DNA from: Warburgia ugandensis
Taxonomy: Eukaryota; Streptophyta; Magnoliopsida; Canellales; Canellaceae
Direction of reading: 5' to 3'
Length of the DNA stretch: 64,000 nt
Assembly: GCA_035236585.1 (NCBI GenBank)
Contig: CP141128.1
Coordinates: forward strand, 26,441,618-26,505,617
The notes below the pieces were generated by a model, which made no database searches, had not been told where the DNA came from, and was given only the letters and a program-made list of their open reading frames with translations. This document shows, in pieces, positions 20,656-32,725 of the stretch. A program made the translations under genes and the position numbers. The first letter of the stretch is position 1. Each line of letters starts with the position of its first letter.

Positions 20656-21855
20656 TGTGACGACCTAGATTTATAAAATACTTTTTCAATACAAAAGACA
20701 TTTACATAGCAAAATTGATCACTATTGAAAATCATTTTTGAAAACCAAACAATAGTGGAAGAATCTTTTTATTTGAACATAAGACATTTAACGCATGTCA
20801 TTGCAAGTACATAATAAACATTCTTTTAAATTTTAAGCATAATTGGAGACTCCGTCTCCTTTTTAAACAACAATTGGCATGCAAAATACCCAAATTTATC
20901 AATCATAGCCCAATTACAATCTCAATCACATATAAGATCAAAACATTACCTATAGTCAACTTAACTTGAGTTTCTTAAAGAAAACCTACCTTGCTTTGTC
21001 TCTTCTTGAGATAGTCTTAATCTCCTTTCTAACTTTTTTTGAGATAACCTATGGTAAAAATGGTAGGGTGAGTATACAACATACTCAATGGATAATCCAA
21101 TACTACAAAACTGAAATCATGGCATACACGTACAATGATTTTGAAGAAAGGTTTCTTTGATAATGAAATCACATGGCCATAAACCATCACATGGAATGCA
21201 TCATAAGTACATATACACATGTATATGTATATGTATGTCATCCACAAAATCTGCATCATACTTGACAAATCAAGTACCATATGATTACTTTATAATTCAT
21301 AGTAATCAATTAAACTACATGTGTATCATTCCATACCTTTAAATGTATTATATTTCAAATAACCAATTTATCATGTAAAAACAAATCACTAATAGTAAAA
21401 CAAGTACCACAATATCTTTTGAAAACACATGTCAAGTAAACAAACCATATAGGGAAAATCACCAAGTTGTTTTACACTTATGTAAGGTGACCAACCAATC
21501 GTCCTTGTGCACACAACAAAGCAAACTCAACCAAATGTCCCATGCAACAAAAGCAGGAGGACTAACCAATGATCCATTCACAAAACATGCAGGTATAAAT
21601 CGGCATTTGATCATGCAGGATTACAGAAAATGCTCAATTCATATTACACATTAGTAAATCTGACTAGGAACAAACTATTGGTTTAAAAGAATTAGTATGT
21701 ACTAAAATCCCAATGATAAAACCACTAGCTAAGTATATTCCCAAAATACAGCATCGAGAAAACATAAGGTAGTTGATACGATATATGCCAGAATTCTAAT
21801 TGTTAGCAAATCAATGATATATAAATCTACAATCTAACAAAACCAAAAGCAGTGT
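20656..21855 (-). mobile_element. C3: chromovirus-type LTR fragment, minus strand
   Basis: It starts TGTGACGACC, the reverse complement of an LTR end like that of C1, immediately inside E2 RT (left flank ACAAC, 20651-20655). A 'gggtgagtatacaacatactcaatgg' block at about 21066 parallels the 'gggtgagtatatactatactcagtagg' block ~350 bases into the C1 LTR. It ends where C4 starts at 21856, so the 5' part of the LTR is missing. No coding content is seen. Confidence 0.65.
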
Positions 21856-24440
21856 TGTAACACCCCTAACTTTTGTAAGGAGATTGAATAAATAATGAAA
21901 TTAAAATTTTCAACGAAAACTAGGCTAGAATATTAGGGTTATTAAAAATGCACTTCTTATAGAAGTTGAATTAAGATATAAGACATGTATAATTGAAAAC
22001 ATACTCAATGAACCTTCATAATGACTATAAGCACGACAAATTCTGAGTTCAGATGAAAAATCCTCATTTTCTCCATTTTTAAGAATAAAAAGGTAAAGTG
22101 GTAATATTACTAATAACTGAGACCTAAGACATCAAAATTTGGAATGTACTTGGAAATACAAATCCAACGCCACTAAGTATGCTCAGTTCTGAGTTCGGGA
22201 GAATAAAATGAATTTTTCTCCACAAAAGGGAAAAATGGTCTTTTCACACCTTCATGGGGACCACAAAGGGATCCAACAACCAGAAAATAAGTCATCATGA
22301 GTCAAACCACTACCAGCTACTAGTGTACAAGGTGGTGGTAGTGGGAATCCAAAGATAATTTAATAATCAAAATAAATCAAACATGATAATTACATGTAAT
22401 CATGGAAAATTCCAAAAACCCCTATATATATATATATATATATCTCATAAAATTCCCAAAAAAATTCTCTTAATGTTCGTCATGAGGTGCCCTAGAATGC
22501 CTCAAAATCTCAACTCTAAAAGCCTCCCCGACCTCCCCCAATTCCTCTTTCTTTTTCTCTATGGGGGTGTCCTCAGATGCACTCGGGCAGACAACCCCAT
22601 GTCTGCATTGGGAGCATCCAAGGACATGTCGTCCACGATGAACTAGGGTTTCTGCCCAGGAAACCCTAATCCAATTGGCCAACACTTTCTACCCATTAAA
22701 ATGACATCTCCACCATTGGATCTGGTCAGACAAGTGTGATCTACAAAAGCCCTTTGATTTCACGATGATCCACCTCATGGATCATGGTGAAATCCCAAAC
22801 AAAGAACCACTCTGATACTGGTTACCATCTCCAGTAGAGTTTTCAAGTTATTTCAGCCAATCTAACTATTAAATGGTGATCTTGTACCTTTAAATGTCTT
22901 CCTTTCGTGGTGATCTACTAAAGTCTTATGGTCCCCCACCTTCTCCGTCAACGAAAATGGAGAATTCCACGATTACCAGCATTTAAGGTTTCTTATCTCA
23001 TTTTTTGGTGAAATATCTCTATCTTTGGTGATCTTCATTTCACCAGACTAGCACAGGTAGGTGCACTTTTCTTCCCCCTGTTCATTCTGCCATCTATTGG
23101 GTGCTTTCCGGCCTCCAAAGATCTTCCTCGGCTGTTGATCCATCGAAAACAATGAATCCGACATGAAGGGTTGAGATCTCCTCATTTTCTAGATCAGATA
23201 CAAATTTTAAGCCATTGGATGAGTTCCTAGGGCCCAACAACTTTAGGGTAAGAAATCTTAGCCCCTGATGTTTTCTAATTTAGGAGATCTAGAGAAAGGT
23301 TGATCTGACGGTCTAGATCAGACTATCTCAACTAATCTCAACAGATCAGGTTCCAGCATGCTAGAGACCCCCTATGGGCATGTACCCACATGTGTGCTCA
23401 CATGTGAGCTGTAGGTGTCGCGTGAACTAATTAGATCTAAGCCCGGTATGCCCAAATTTGATCTCACCGTTCAATTTTGAACTGAGATCTTATATCTTCA
23501 ATTAAGAGCTCAATATAGCTCTGCTTTTAGATCTGAAAGCTTTTGTAGTTTCCTTGTTACTTGTTTAAGGTACTAAACTCATGAAATGTATGTTTTCAAT
23601 TGTATTTATTAGCAATAATCACAAAATTCCATAGTAACAGTATTGGATTGTGATCAAGATGATCCCAAAATTGAGATCTAAACCGATGGATGGGTTTAGA
23701 AGGTCCTAAAACCTTAGGGACCATGATCACAATAAAATTTTTGGGTTTCTAGATCAAGAAAATTAATAAAAATAGTAAGATAAAATTTTAGCCCTTAAAA
23801 CAGGATGAAATCTTAAAATCCCAATTCTGATCTCAATTTAACTCCAAGTGGAGATAAAAAAGTTGGGTTAGATTCCTCTTGATGAGGAGAACCTACTGAA
23901 CCAATAAAATCATAAGTTTAATTCATTAAATGTTTTGAATTTAAGTAGATAAGTATACTAATGTCCTTGATCTACAAGATTTAGGGTGAAAACCATTCAA
24001 ACTATGTTGGATGATGATCTAATAATATACTAACTTAAATAAATTGGTTATATGTAATTGAATTGGCAGATCTTAAGAGATCTAGCATTAAAAGTGGTAA
24101 AATCCACAAAAATGAATGGTAATCTTCTTGATCAAGGAAGATTGGACAGTATGGATGTATTTGGATGATGATATGAAGTTAATATCATATGGATTGATGG
24201 ACTTGATGATGATGATTTGCGATATATTAAGATCTATGCCCTTACAATGGATAAAATGACTTGAGATCTTCTTGATCGGTTGGATCAAGAAGGATCAAAT
24301 CATTTGATGAGGTGCATTAATGATCAAATGATGAAATTAAACTAGGAAGATGTATTAGATCTAAAAGAAAATGAAAAGATCAAGATCTAAACCATAAAAG
24401 AGATGAATAATGAATAATGACCATTGGATCATGATGAATA
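21856..24440 (+). mobile_element. C4: chromovirus-type LTR, plus strand
   Basis: It begins TGTAACACCCCTAAC, a common chromovirus LTR start. Shared landmarks with the S1/C2 family are a 'tccaacgcc...gagttcg' stretch (about 22167-22200), a TATA region (22423-22443) and 'caggtaggtgcac' near 23055, matching the 'aggtaggtgctc' block. The right boundary is not clear: I find no ..TCACA end or primer site. The segment from 23345 onward is repeated after the N gap at 57567. Small ORFs here have no recognisable domains. Confidence 0.55.
22423..22443. repeat. (TA)10 run / TATA region in C4
   Basis: About ten TA dinucleotides follow CCCC. They lie where the S1 LTR has CCCCCTATAAATA, so they probably are an expanded TATA box. 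Confidence 0.6.
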
Positions 24441-24830
24441 GTTATGGCATGTTAGATTTCCATTTGAAGTATTAAATATTATTATAATTTTCATTTATTG
24501 CTTAGTAGATTTAATTGTAGATTTATTTATTTATTTATGCTTTAATGCTTATGGTATGAAAATTACTTTAAAAATGTAATTAAATGAAAATAGAGTCGAA
24601 GAACAATTACATGGAATGAATGACATGGACTTGATGATAGTAAGGGTCATATTTAGTAGGATAATATAAGGAATATAAATTCCTTGGCCCAAAATAGGAG
24701 AATAATGAAACTGCATGAATGACATTTTAAATGCATATGGATTTAATTAAAATCAATTAGAAAGAGTACTTAAGGTTAAAATTCTCATAGGAACCTTATG
24801 AAAGGTTGAGTTAATCTTGCTTTACATAGT
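24441..24830. other. Unassigned AT-rich sequence between C4 and E3
   Basis: No ORF or terminus can be recognised. A 'gatgatagtaagggtcat' phrase (about 24636) resembles the leaders of E1 and E6, suggesting that this is retroelement leader from another copy, but this is weak. Confidence 0.4.
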
Positions 24831-25022
24831 TTCTAATTTCATGTTTTAATTACCATTATTAATTTAGGTTAAAAAAATCATTTGAATTTTGGCTAGGTTA
24901 GATAGTTTAAAGTAGGAACCACTAGCATCACTATAGTTCACTCCTCATGGGATCAATCACTAATGTGCTATATTACAAATTATTCATGTACTTGTGAGTT
25001 TTAATTAAAACAACAATAGCAC
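24831..25022 (+). mobile_element. E3 LTR 3' end
   Basis: Matches the ends of the E4, E5 and E6 LTRs: 'tagtttctaatttcatgttttaatta', 'tttggctaggttagatagtttaaagtaggaaccactagcatcac', and 'cttgtgagttttaattaaaacaacaa'. Only the last ~190 bases are present, and the primer site after it is not recognisable. Confidence 0.75.
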
Positions 25023-25500
25023 CCATCACATGCTTGTAGGATCCTCTTGGAAGGAGGTGACCATTGCCACTCTAGTGGCCCTTGTCTAGTTGACTATGCT
25101 AGAATTTAAATGGCTGGCTCTACAAACATATTCTATGACTTAAACTACCTACGGCTAGCTAAGGAGGGTGTGACGTGGTTGTTAAGTTATGAGCTAATTG
25201 GCAAGCGGTGGGACAAGTTTGAAAGAGAGGAGAAGTGTTAGATTAGGCTAATCTATAAGCTTCTACACCACACAAATTCAAGAAAATCAAAACAATTTAG
25301 GTTGTTAGCCTTAACGATTGCTCAATTGTGCTTGTTGTTTGTGCATCATTGTAAATACTAGTTCTTGACAAAAAATAAAATAAAACACAAAAAACAAAAA
25401 AAAAATTTCTTTAGTTGTATGCACATTTGAATACACAATAAAATTTGGAGGTTAGTCAAGTACGACCAAAGAGACATACAACTAGATTAGTTACCATCAA
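25023..25500 (+). mobile_element. E3 leader
   Basis: Non-coding, colinear with the E2 leader at 16201-16680. It ends in an A-rich stretch (25368-25407) and an 'actagattagttaccatcaatga' phrase before gag. Confidence 0.65.
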
Positions 25501-27200
25501 TGACTAATCAACAATCTAAGGTTAACTCACCCCATGGAAGTATTAGAGCTGATCGAGGCCCTCCACTCATCATGATGAAGGATCGCCAACTTTAATGGAT
25601 GATGAGTATCAACCTCCACCAAGAAGGAATAATCATCCACCAAAAAAGAATGGACAAGTAATAAAATAGAGAGTGGGACCAACAAAGTGACCATGGGAAC
25701 AATGATCTTTATCAAAATCCTCATGGAGGAACTTTAAGAGATTACCGTTAGCCTAAGTCCCCAGTATACCATCTTATGTCATTCTTCATTAGAATGTTGG
25801 TGCACTGGAATTTGAAACGGGAGTAATCCAATTAGTTTCTAAATTCCATGGGTTAGACAATGAAAGTCCTTACCTACATTTTAAAGGGTTTGCTGAGGTA
25901 CATAGTACCCATTGTACATAGAATATTGGTTTAGGTAATGTAAGGCTTAAGCTATTTCCTTTCTCTTTAAAGGAAAAAGGAAAAATGTGGTTTAATGCAC
26001 TATCAACAAGTTCCATGAAGATCTAGGATGCAATGATTAGGGAATTCTTAAAAATATTTTTTCCTATGCATAAAACAAATACACTCTATCATAAGATAAT
26101 GAACTTTACCTAGAAAGACAAAGAGTCATTCTACTAATGCTAGAAAAGGTTCAAAGATCTATTACTCACATGTCCCCATCATGGCTATGAACCATGGCTT
26201 TATCAATTTTTTCTATGAGGGCTTAATTCTAATATGCATTAGTTTGTAAAGATAATGTTCAATGGAAACTTTTAGAATAAACAATGAGACAAGGTTGAAG
26301 ACTATTTGGAATGGTTGGCTAAAAATGGATAGACATGTGTTGATTCAAAATGAGTTGAACACCTAGATAAGCTCAAGTCCACAACTACATCTGATAGGGG
26401 AGGCATGTATGCAATGTTTAAAAAAGATGAACTTAATTCAAGAGCAACATCCTTAGCTTGAAAATTTGAGGTTATGGAAATGGGGATGAATATCTCTAAA
26501 AAGGATTAAGAAGTGTGTATCATTTGTGAAAGTACTACACATCTTACGCAGGAATGTCCTACCATTACAACATTCTAAGAGATACTTCATGATCAGGCTA
26601 ATGCATTGAATACATATAAAAAACCTTTCTCCCAATATTCTAAGATGCATAATTCCAACTAGAGAAATCATCCAAATTTTAGTTGGAGAAATGGACAAAA
26701 TGTCAGTGTCTCACAACCCAGCCAATATTAGCCTCACTAACAAACTCTTAAATCTCCTACTCAACCCCATATCAAACTCATCAATCTTCTACTCTTGGAC
26801 CTTACTTGCCCTCATCTAAAAGGCCTGTAGAGGATAATATGCATCAACTTATCCAAAACCAAGAGAGGAAAACTTCTTAATTAGAAATCCAATTAAAATA
26901 AGCCACATAGTCTATGAATTAAATGAAAAATATGATGAGCCAAATGATACAAAATATGGAAAAAGGAAAGTTTCCATTTTAACTACAAGCATACTCTAAG
27001 GGTGCGCATGCAGTTGGCAATAATACATCTAATGCATCATTAAGCTCTAACATGGAGTAGACTGAGGCTATCATCGTCCATACGAGTGGTAAAAGAATTA
27101 AGAAAGATGAACCACCAAAGATTGATAAAGTATAAAAATCCACTAAAAATAAAGAAGAATTTAAAGAAAGGGACCCCACTCCAACCGTTGATCCATGTCC
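25501..27200 (+). pseudogene. E3 gag (Athila/Tat-like), disrupted
   Basis: Motifs in order: 'DDEYQPPPRRNNHPPKKNGQV' (about 25600), 'FHGLDNESPYLHFKGFAEVH' (about 25850-25905), 'LKLFPFSLKEKGKMWFNALS' (about 25945-26005), 'FFPMHKTNTLYHKIMNFT' (about 26055-26110), 'CWKRFKDLLLTCPHHGYEPWLYQFF' (about 26135-26210), a complete zinc knuckle CIICESTTHLTQEC with CX2CX4HX4C spacing (about 26518-26560), 'RNHPNFSWRNGQN' (about 26663-26702) and a lysine-rich stretch near 27080-27180. Stops and frameshifts prevent translation as one protein. A noisy second copy is at 59740-61500. Confidence 0.85.
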
Positions 27201-27451
27201 ATTCCTTACTCCATTCCCTTAAAGGTTGCATTAAGTCACAAAGAGTACCACCAGTGATGAGATTATGAGGATATTCAAGCAAGTCAAGATCAATATACCT
27301 ATCTTAGATGCAATAAAAATAAATTCCATTATATGGTAAAATTTTAAAGGATTTATGCACAATTAAATGGAAATTAATTGTGCAAATGGAGGCATTTGTG
27401 ACTAAATAATTGAGTTCGACTCTTTAGCACCATACATCACAAAACTCCACA
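27201..27451 (+). pseudogene. E3 gag-protease linker, truncated
   Basis: Reads 'IFKQVKINIPILDAI' and 'LCTIKWKLIVQMEAFVTK', the same linker as in E2 at 18260-18390. It ends abruptly at about 27451 where E4 leader sequence begins, before the protease active site. RT of the same lineage resumes at 33947, so E4 probably lies within E3. Confidence 0.7.
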
Positions 27452-27990
27452 TGAACCCCTATTAGATAAGACCTAGATTTCATCACTAGTTCCTTGGCCC
27501 ACCTAGGAATCAATCAAAATCCTTGTATGCCATGATCCCACCCTTGAATGTTAATTTAAAATCAAGTAGAAAGAGACTTAGGATATGGAGCTTATAGGAC
27601 CCTTCTTAGAAGGATGCAATCTATTGTCACTCCAATGGCTTTTGAGCATTGTGGTTATAGTGGGTGTCTTAAAATCCAAGTGATTTTCCCATGCCTTCCA
27701 TTAACATTAGTGAAGGTTTAAATGCCTCCTAATATGAGGCTTGTATTAACCACTTTTGAGAAAAAACCCAACTGGTAAGCAGTAGTCTAATATGGATAAA
27801 TGAAGAAGCTATCTAGATCTAGGTCTAAGAACCTACAACATATGTACTAAGAAAAGATAACCAAGATATTGCTCGATTAGTTGGATACTAGGATTTGATT
27901 ATGTATCAATTAGTTTAGGACTAGCATTTAGGTTGCATAATATAGTTAGGATTTTTCATGGAAAAAAAAAAACTCATTCGTTGTATATAA
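27452..27990 (+). mobile_element. E4 leader
   Basis: Non-coding. Colinear with the E6 leader at 50630-51090: both contain 'gataag(g)ac..gatttcatcac', 'cacctaggaatcaatcaa', 'ccttgtatgcca', 'atccaagtgatt..ccatg(g)cttccattaacattag', and 'gctatctagatct'. It starts abruptly next to E3 linker sequence, so the E4 5' LTR and primer site have been lost. Confidence 0.7.
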
Positions 27991-29400
27991 TGATTTGTTT
28001 TGTGTATACAAAGTTGATAACAACAGCCTGTAGAGAAGGGGATAGATTTCATAGATTAGATGCATCAATGGATAGGATAGATATTATGGAAATTCAATTC
28101 CTTAGGATAATAACTTCTAGGCAAGCTGTGCTGCAACCTTAGTACCATAATAATTATGCCTATTCTAAGCATCCCTATCCCACTCCTTCATGGCCCCCAT
28201 TAAGCTCCACATACAATGGTTATTATCAATTGCCAATGGATGCACCTAATGCATTCACATACCCTAACAATAACTACTATCCTAAGAAAAATTATAATGG
28301 ATGGGCTAGGCATCATGAACAACTATGGTCTCATGATTACCAATATTAGGAAGAATCATAATGGTCCCACCTTGGTCAATACTACCATGATTATCAAGAA
28401 TATTACGGTCAACATTCATGGGTTCAACCAACTCAATCCTTTTTCAATACTCCAATGCCACAGCAATATCAACCCTATGAGTTGTTTCCTCTACAGCATG
28501 AAGAACAACTATTAGAAGAGAATATGCAACAATTTTGTGAGGAAATGGAAAAAAAAAAAAAAAAAACATGGATGCCTTTGAAAAGGGGAATGAGGAATTG
28601 AGACGAGAATGGGAGGAATAGGAAGAGACAATGAGACCAATAAGAGAATATACTGATAGAAACATTGCTAAAATTATAAAAAGGACTAAGGAAATAATAC
28701 AAATTGGTGATGATGAAGAGACATTTATTAGTAATAATAGGATGGAAATTTCTTATGAACCACAAAGTCCACAACCATCCTTAGAAACCTCTAACTCATA
28801 TCTACTCAAGCCATGTCCTGTTCCTTATTATGATAATGATGAATAGACTTCCACTGATGAAGAAAATGAAGCCGTAGAAACATCCAACCCATATCCTCTT
28901 GAATCTTGTCCTACTATTTTATGAATTTGATGAAGACACATCCATTGAGAAGGTGAATGAGTTGCTAGATACTATGCCGTTAACGAACACTTCTCAATAG
29001 CAATACAAGAACAACCTTTTAGAGAAGGGCAGAGTTAGCTTATACCCCTATTTTAGGACAATGTTAGAAAAATGGAGGAAAGAGTTAAGGTGAATATAAT
29101 GGTCTGTGTTATCCCTCAATTTGGTCAAGATAAGGACTAATCATCTGCAAATGGTCCAACAAAATTCACGGTAGTACATGAAGGCATTATGTTACCACCA
29201 CCTCAGAATACAAACTGGAGGGATTATATTGACTACCGAGAAATACTCAAGATGAGGGATCATTAATATGATTTCCTACAACTCAAAATTGTGGTGGTAT
29301 ATTGTGTCATAATGATACCAACACCTAAAATTTTGAGCTGGAGGACATTTATAGACTACCGTAAGATTCTTAAGTGGTATGAGAATCTTGCCATTTCATT
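27991..29400 (+). pseudogene. E4 ORF, unclassified retroelement protein
   Basis: A long, mostly open plus-strand tract that I do not recognise as gag or pol. It begins near 'TKLITTACREGDRFHRLDAS' (about 28003), continues 'DRIDIMEIQFLRIITSRQA' (helical), then a Tyr/Gln/Pro/His-rich low-complexity stretch ('PWPPLSSTYNGYYQLPMDAP', 'WSHDYQY', 'YYHDYQEYYGQHSW', about 28180-28480), an acidic/lysine coiled-coil region with a run of 16 A (28551-28566), 'REYTDRNIAKIIKRTKEI' (about 28640), two related 'ETSN.Y.L..CP' segments (about 28785 and 28880) and two related 'WRDYIDYREILK' / 'WRTFIDYRKILK' segments (about 29217 and 29341). A few stops and one or two shifts interrupt it. It could be a divergent gag C-terminus of a non-autonomous element. 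No zinc knuckle or catalytic motif is seen. A noisy copy lies at 62290-63730. Confidence 0.55.
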
Positions 29401-31252
29401 CTTATGATTAGGATTAGGAAAAATTAGTTTAACTAGTTAGATCTAGGTGTAGATAGTTAGATTAGTTATAGGTCATGTCTGGCTGAAGACGTTAAACTTA
29501 GTGCTTTCTGGGAAGCAACTCAAGATTTTTTAGAAAGTCTCATTCATCTATATTACCCATTCATCAATTAGGTGTCCTATATTTCAAAACATTGAGGACA
29601 ATGTTTCGTTCATGTTGGGGGTGTAGAAATGACATTTCTAAGTTTTTTCTTGCATTTTTGAAAGTGGAAAAAAAAATGATAAGTTCCTATATAAATAAGA
29701 GATTAATTTTTTTGAATATCCAGCTAACTTTTAAACTTTAGGTTATTAATAGAGTTGTATACAATTAGTTTTCTAATTTATTATTTTTCTAAAATATCTC
29801 ACAAAAAATTAAACTCAAAATATTAATTGCACAAAATAGCTATATGTAGTTTAAGTTGGAGAGGGAAATATAACTTAAAGATCCTAAAGAAGATCTGCGG
29901 AGACTTATAACCCAAGTAAGTTTTGAGCCATTCTTCCTTTTATGAGAGTTATACATAAATTCAAAATTTTCTTCAGTGGACATTATTCCTTAGTTGGTTT
30001 CATTATTCTTCATCTTGGTCAACTATTGAGAAATCATAAAAGACTATACCATATATCTCTTATGTTTATGATCATTTTTAAGTCATATGAAACATAGGAA
30101 ATGATAGAGGCTGTCCTTTGTAAAAACCCAGATCCTTTAACCTTCCCTATATTATTTTTTGCTAGTTAGCCCATTGAGCCTTTTGAATGTCAGCCTTTTC
30201 TTTGTTAACCAAACAACCTTTACCTTTATTGAACCCTTAATATATATCTATTGCCCATTTGTTTTAGAAATGTGTAGATAAGATTGAAGAACATCTTGGA
30301 AAAAGTATGAGCAACACAATTCAAATGATGAACAACAAAAAGAGTGAAAAAGGAGAAAAATTCAAAGAGGCTATATATATAAAGTCAACTAAAAAGAAAA
30401 GAAAGGAAAGATAGCCAATGAAAAGAAGAATGTTCACTCTTGTGAGGAAAGTAAAAAAGTTGTGAATACATTTAGAGAAGGCCTTTATATATTTTCTAAA
30501 TAATGTCCATTCTTTTGATAACCCTTACCTAAGCCTACATTTCATCCTAATAGAAGTCCTAACTTGATCCTAGTAGTAGTCTAGCTTGAAAATGGTTATG
30601 AACGAATAGGGACATTGGTAGAGTGCAACATTCTTAGTAGTTGATATCCTTTCAAAGACCATTATCATTCTTTCTTAGTTATGATTCTTCTATATGACAT
30701 ATGTGAGACTTTTGGATTTATTGAACAATATTTTACTCACATATTAATGAGAGATATACACCTTTCTAAGTGGCTTCTTTTTTAGTGTTAAGTATATCTT
30801 GTGAGAATTGAAGTCAAAGCATACATTTGGACTGTAATTTAGGTTATATTTGACTTCAAGACTACAACTATATATATCAGTAATAGCACACACTCATCTT
30901 TTGAAGTTTAATGAAGTAATGAGATATCTTTAGCATAAGGGTAGGATTTTAAAACTTTTTAGTCATCTTTAGTAGCAAGCTAAAGTTAGGAATTAGGATG
31001 AGTTGAATAAAAGAAAATTTTATTAGATGAATAAAGAACCTTCATAAAAATTTTGAGAATTTTGTGTGTATATTACTACAAACTCTCACGAGGCCTAACT
31101 TGTCCACTAGGGGTAACCTAGAAGTTTAAGGAGCTTGTTGTATGTGCTAAATGCAATCATGAGTACCTACAAAAGTGGCACCTTGTATTTGTTTTTATAA
31201 AATAATTTTTGCATGCTTTGCTCGAGATTAGCAAAATGTTGGTTGGGGACTA
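29401..31252 (+). mobile_element. E4 3' untranslated tail
   Basis: Carries two phrases widespread downstream of pol in plant Athila/Tat elements: 'gacgttaaacttagtgctttctgggaagcaac' (29479-29519) and 'aacattgaggacaatgtttc..gttgggggtgt' (29588-29627). A purine-rich block (about 30290-30470) and the final 'caaaagtggcacctt..gttggttgggga' piece match the E5 tail in reverse complement. The polypurine-like GGTTGGGGA lies directly before the LTR. No ORF is present. Confidence 0.7.
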
Positions 31253-32420
31253 TGATAAGTGTTTAATTTTGCATAAAAACCACCCAATTAGTACCTATGT
31301 GTTACAACTTATAAGGGTAAATTAAAGTTTTTAGGCCAAAATTCATAACACATGCATTTTTTACCTAATAACCCAAAAGTTTGTTATTTTGTAAGTTTAG
31401 TAGTTAATCCAAGGCAAGTATGCTATTAATCATATTCTTTTAGGATTTATTTAGGATTTTTCACTTTTTGTAGGATGTCAGATGGTGATCCAATGGCGAA
31501 GGTTGATTAGGATGAAATTGAAGATCAAGATCAAAAGACCGAGTCAAAGCCTCAAAATCATCACTTCAATATAAACCAATGGCCAAGATCATCTTGTGGA
31601 CCACTAATGGATATCATTAAAGGAGCTAAAGGTGGCCAAAGTGGCCTCATGAAGTAAGTCATACATTCCCATCACCTTTGCATGGAAGCCACTTAAGCCA
31701 CCTTAGCTACTAAAGCCATGAAAAAGGTGATAAACCATACAAGTTACTCATGCCTTGAAGCCAACCATTGAACCTACTTAAGCCACCAAGGAATGAGCCA
31801 TCAAGCCAATGAGAAGTGCCACATGGAGTCACACATATGGAGCATCAATTCAAGCAACTTTCCTATGTTAACAGTACAATTTTTAAGGATTTTGTGAGAT
31901 TAATCTAAAAGGTTAGATGATCATGCATTAAGGGACCCATAAAGAGAGAAAAACCCCACTTTTGTGATACATTTCCTAACCCTTATCCACCCATATTACT
32001 AGGGTTCCACGTTTTTAAGTGAATGAGGGAGCAATGACCCAAAAGGAGGATGCCTTCCCAATTTCCTATTTGGTGATCAAGGGTTTCCTAAATAAGAAAC
32101 CTTAGATCTACTTCAATTCAAGCAACATCGAAACCCTAGATCTTTCCAAAATCTAAACCTTAATTCCTTGATTTTCTATCAACCAAGCATCACAAAATTA
32201 CAAGGGAAAGAGCTCCACTTTCCTTTTAGGAAAAAGACACCTATATCATTTTCAAAATTAGAAACTAGCCAACCCATGCTTCTTACCTCTCTTTTATGTT
32301 ATGTTTATGACATCATCTTGCTAATTCTTCTTCCACCTAACCTTCCTCATTCAATACCTTACTCCTAGGGCCACTATTCTTATGCTTTCACCCCTTACAA
32401 AGTTAGAAAACCATTCATCT

Positions 32421-32429
32421 ATATATAGC
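32421..32429 (+). promoter_or_regulatory. E4 LTR TATA box
   Basis: TATATATAG about 1.17 kb into the LTR, followed by 'ctccatagtcca'; it is the best promoter candidate in this LTR and places the stem-loop ~300 bases downstream of it, within the transcript. Confidence 0.45.
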
Positions 32430-32725
32430 TCCATAGTCCATACGAATTTTCCAAATAAAGGTGGGTGACACACCTTGAAATCAAGCTTTCCTTTGGTCTT
32501 ATTTACCCGTGGAATTTGGGATTTCTTAGATGCTTTTCTTTCTTTGGTTTTCTAGTTATTGTCTTGGTTATTTTCTCTCCAATTCAGGTTAGTAGCTTGC
32601 TTTGATTTAGTTTTTATCGCTTATCTTTCATTGTTTTGCTTTTTAGTTGTGCACCTTTCTTTCCATCTAGCTTTCTCCTATCATATTTACCTCAATTCCA
32701 CTTGTTTTCTTGCTATTCTCTCAAT

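Noticed and set aside
26453..26698. Minus-strand ORF repeated at 60767-60961, as a conserved small protein
   Set aside because: It is antisense to E3 gag, and the second copy exists only because the segment itself is duplicated.
28444..28774. Two minus-strand ORFs rich in Phe/Ser/Leu
   Set aside because: Antisense of the E4 coding tract, including its 16-A run read as poly-Phe.
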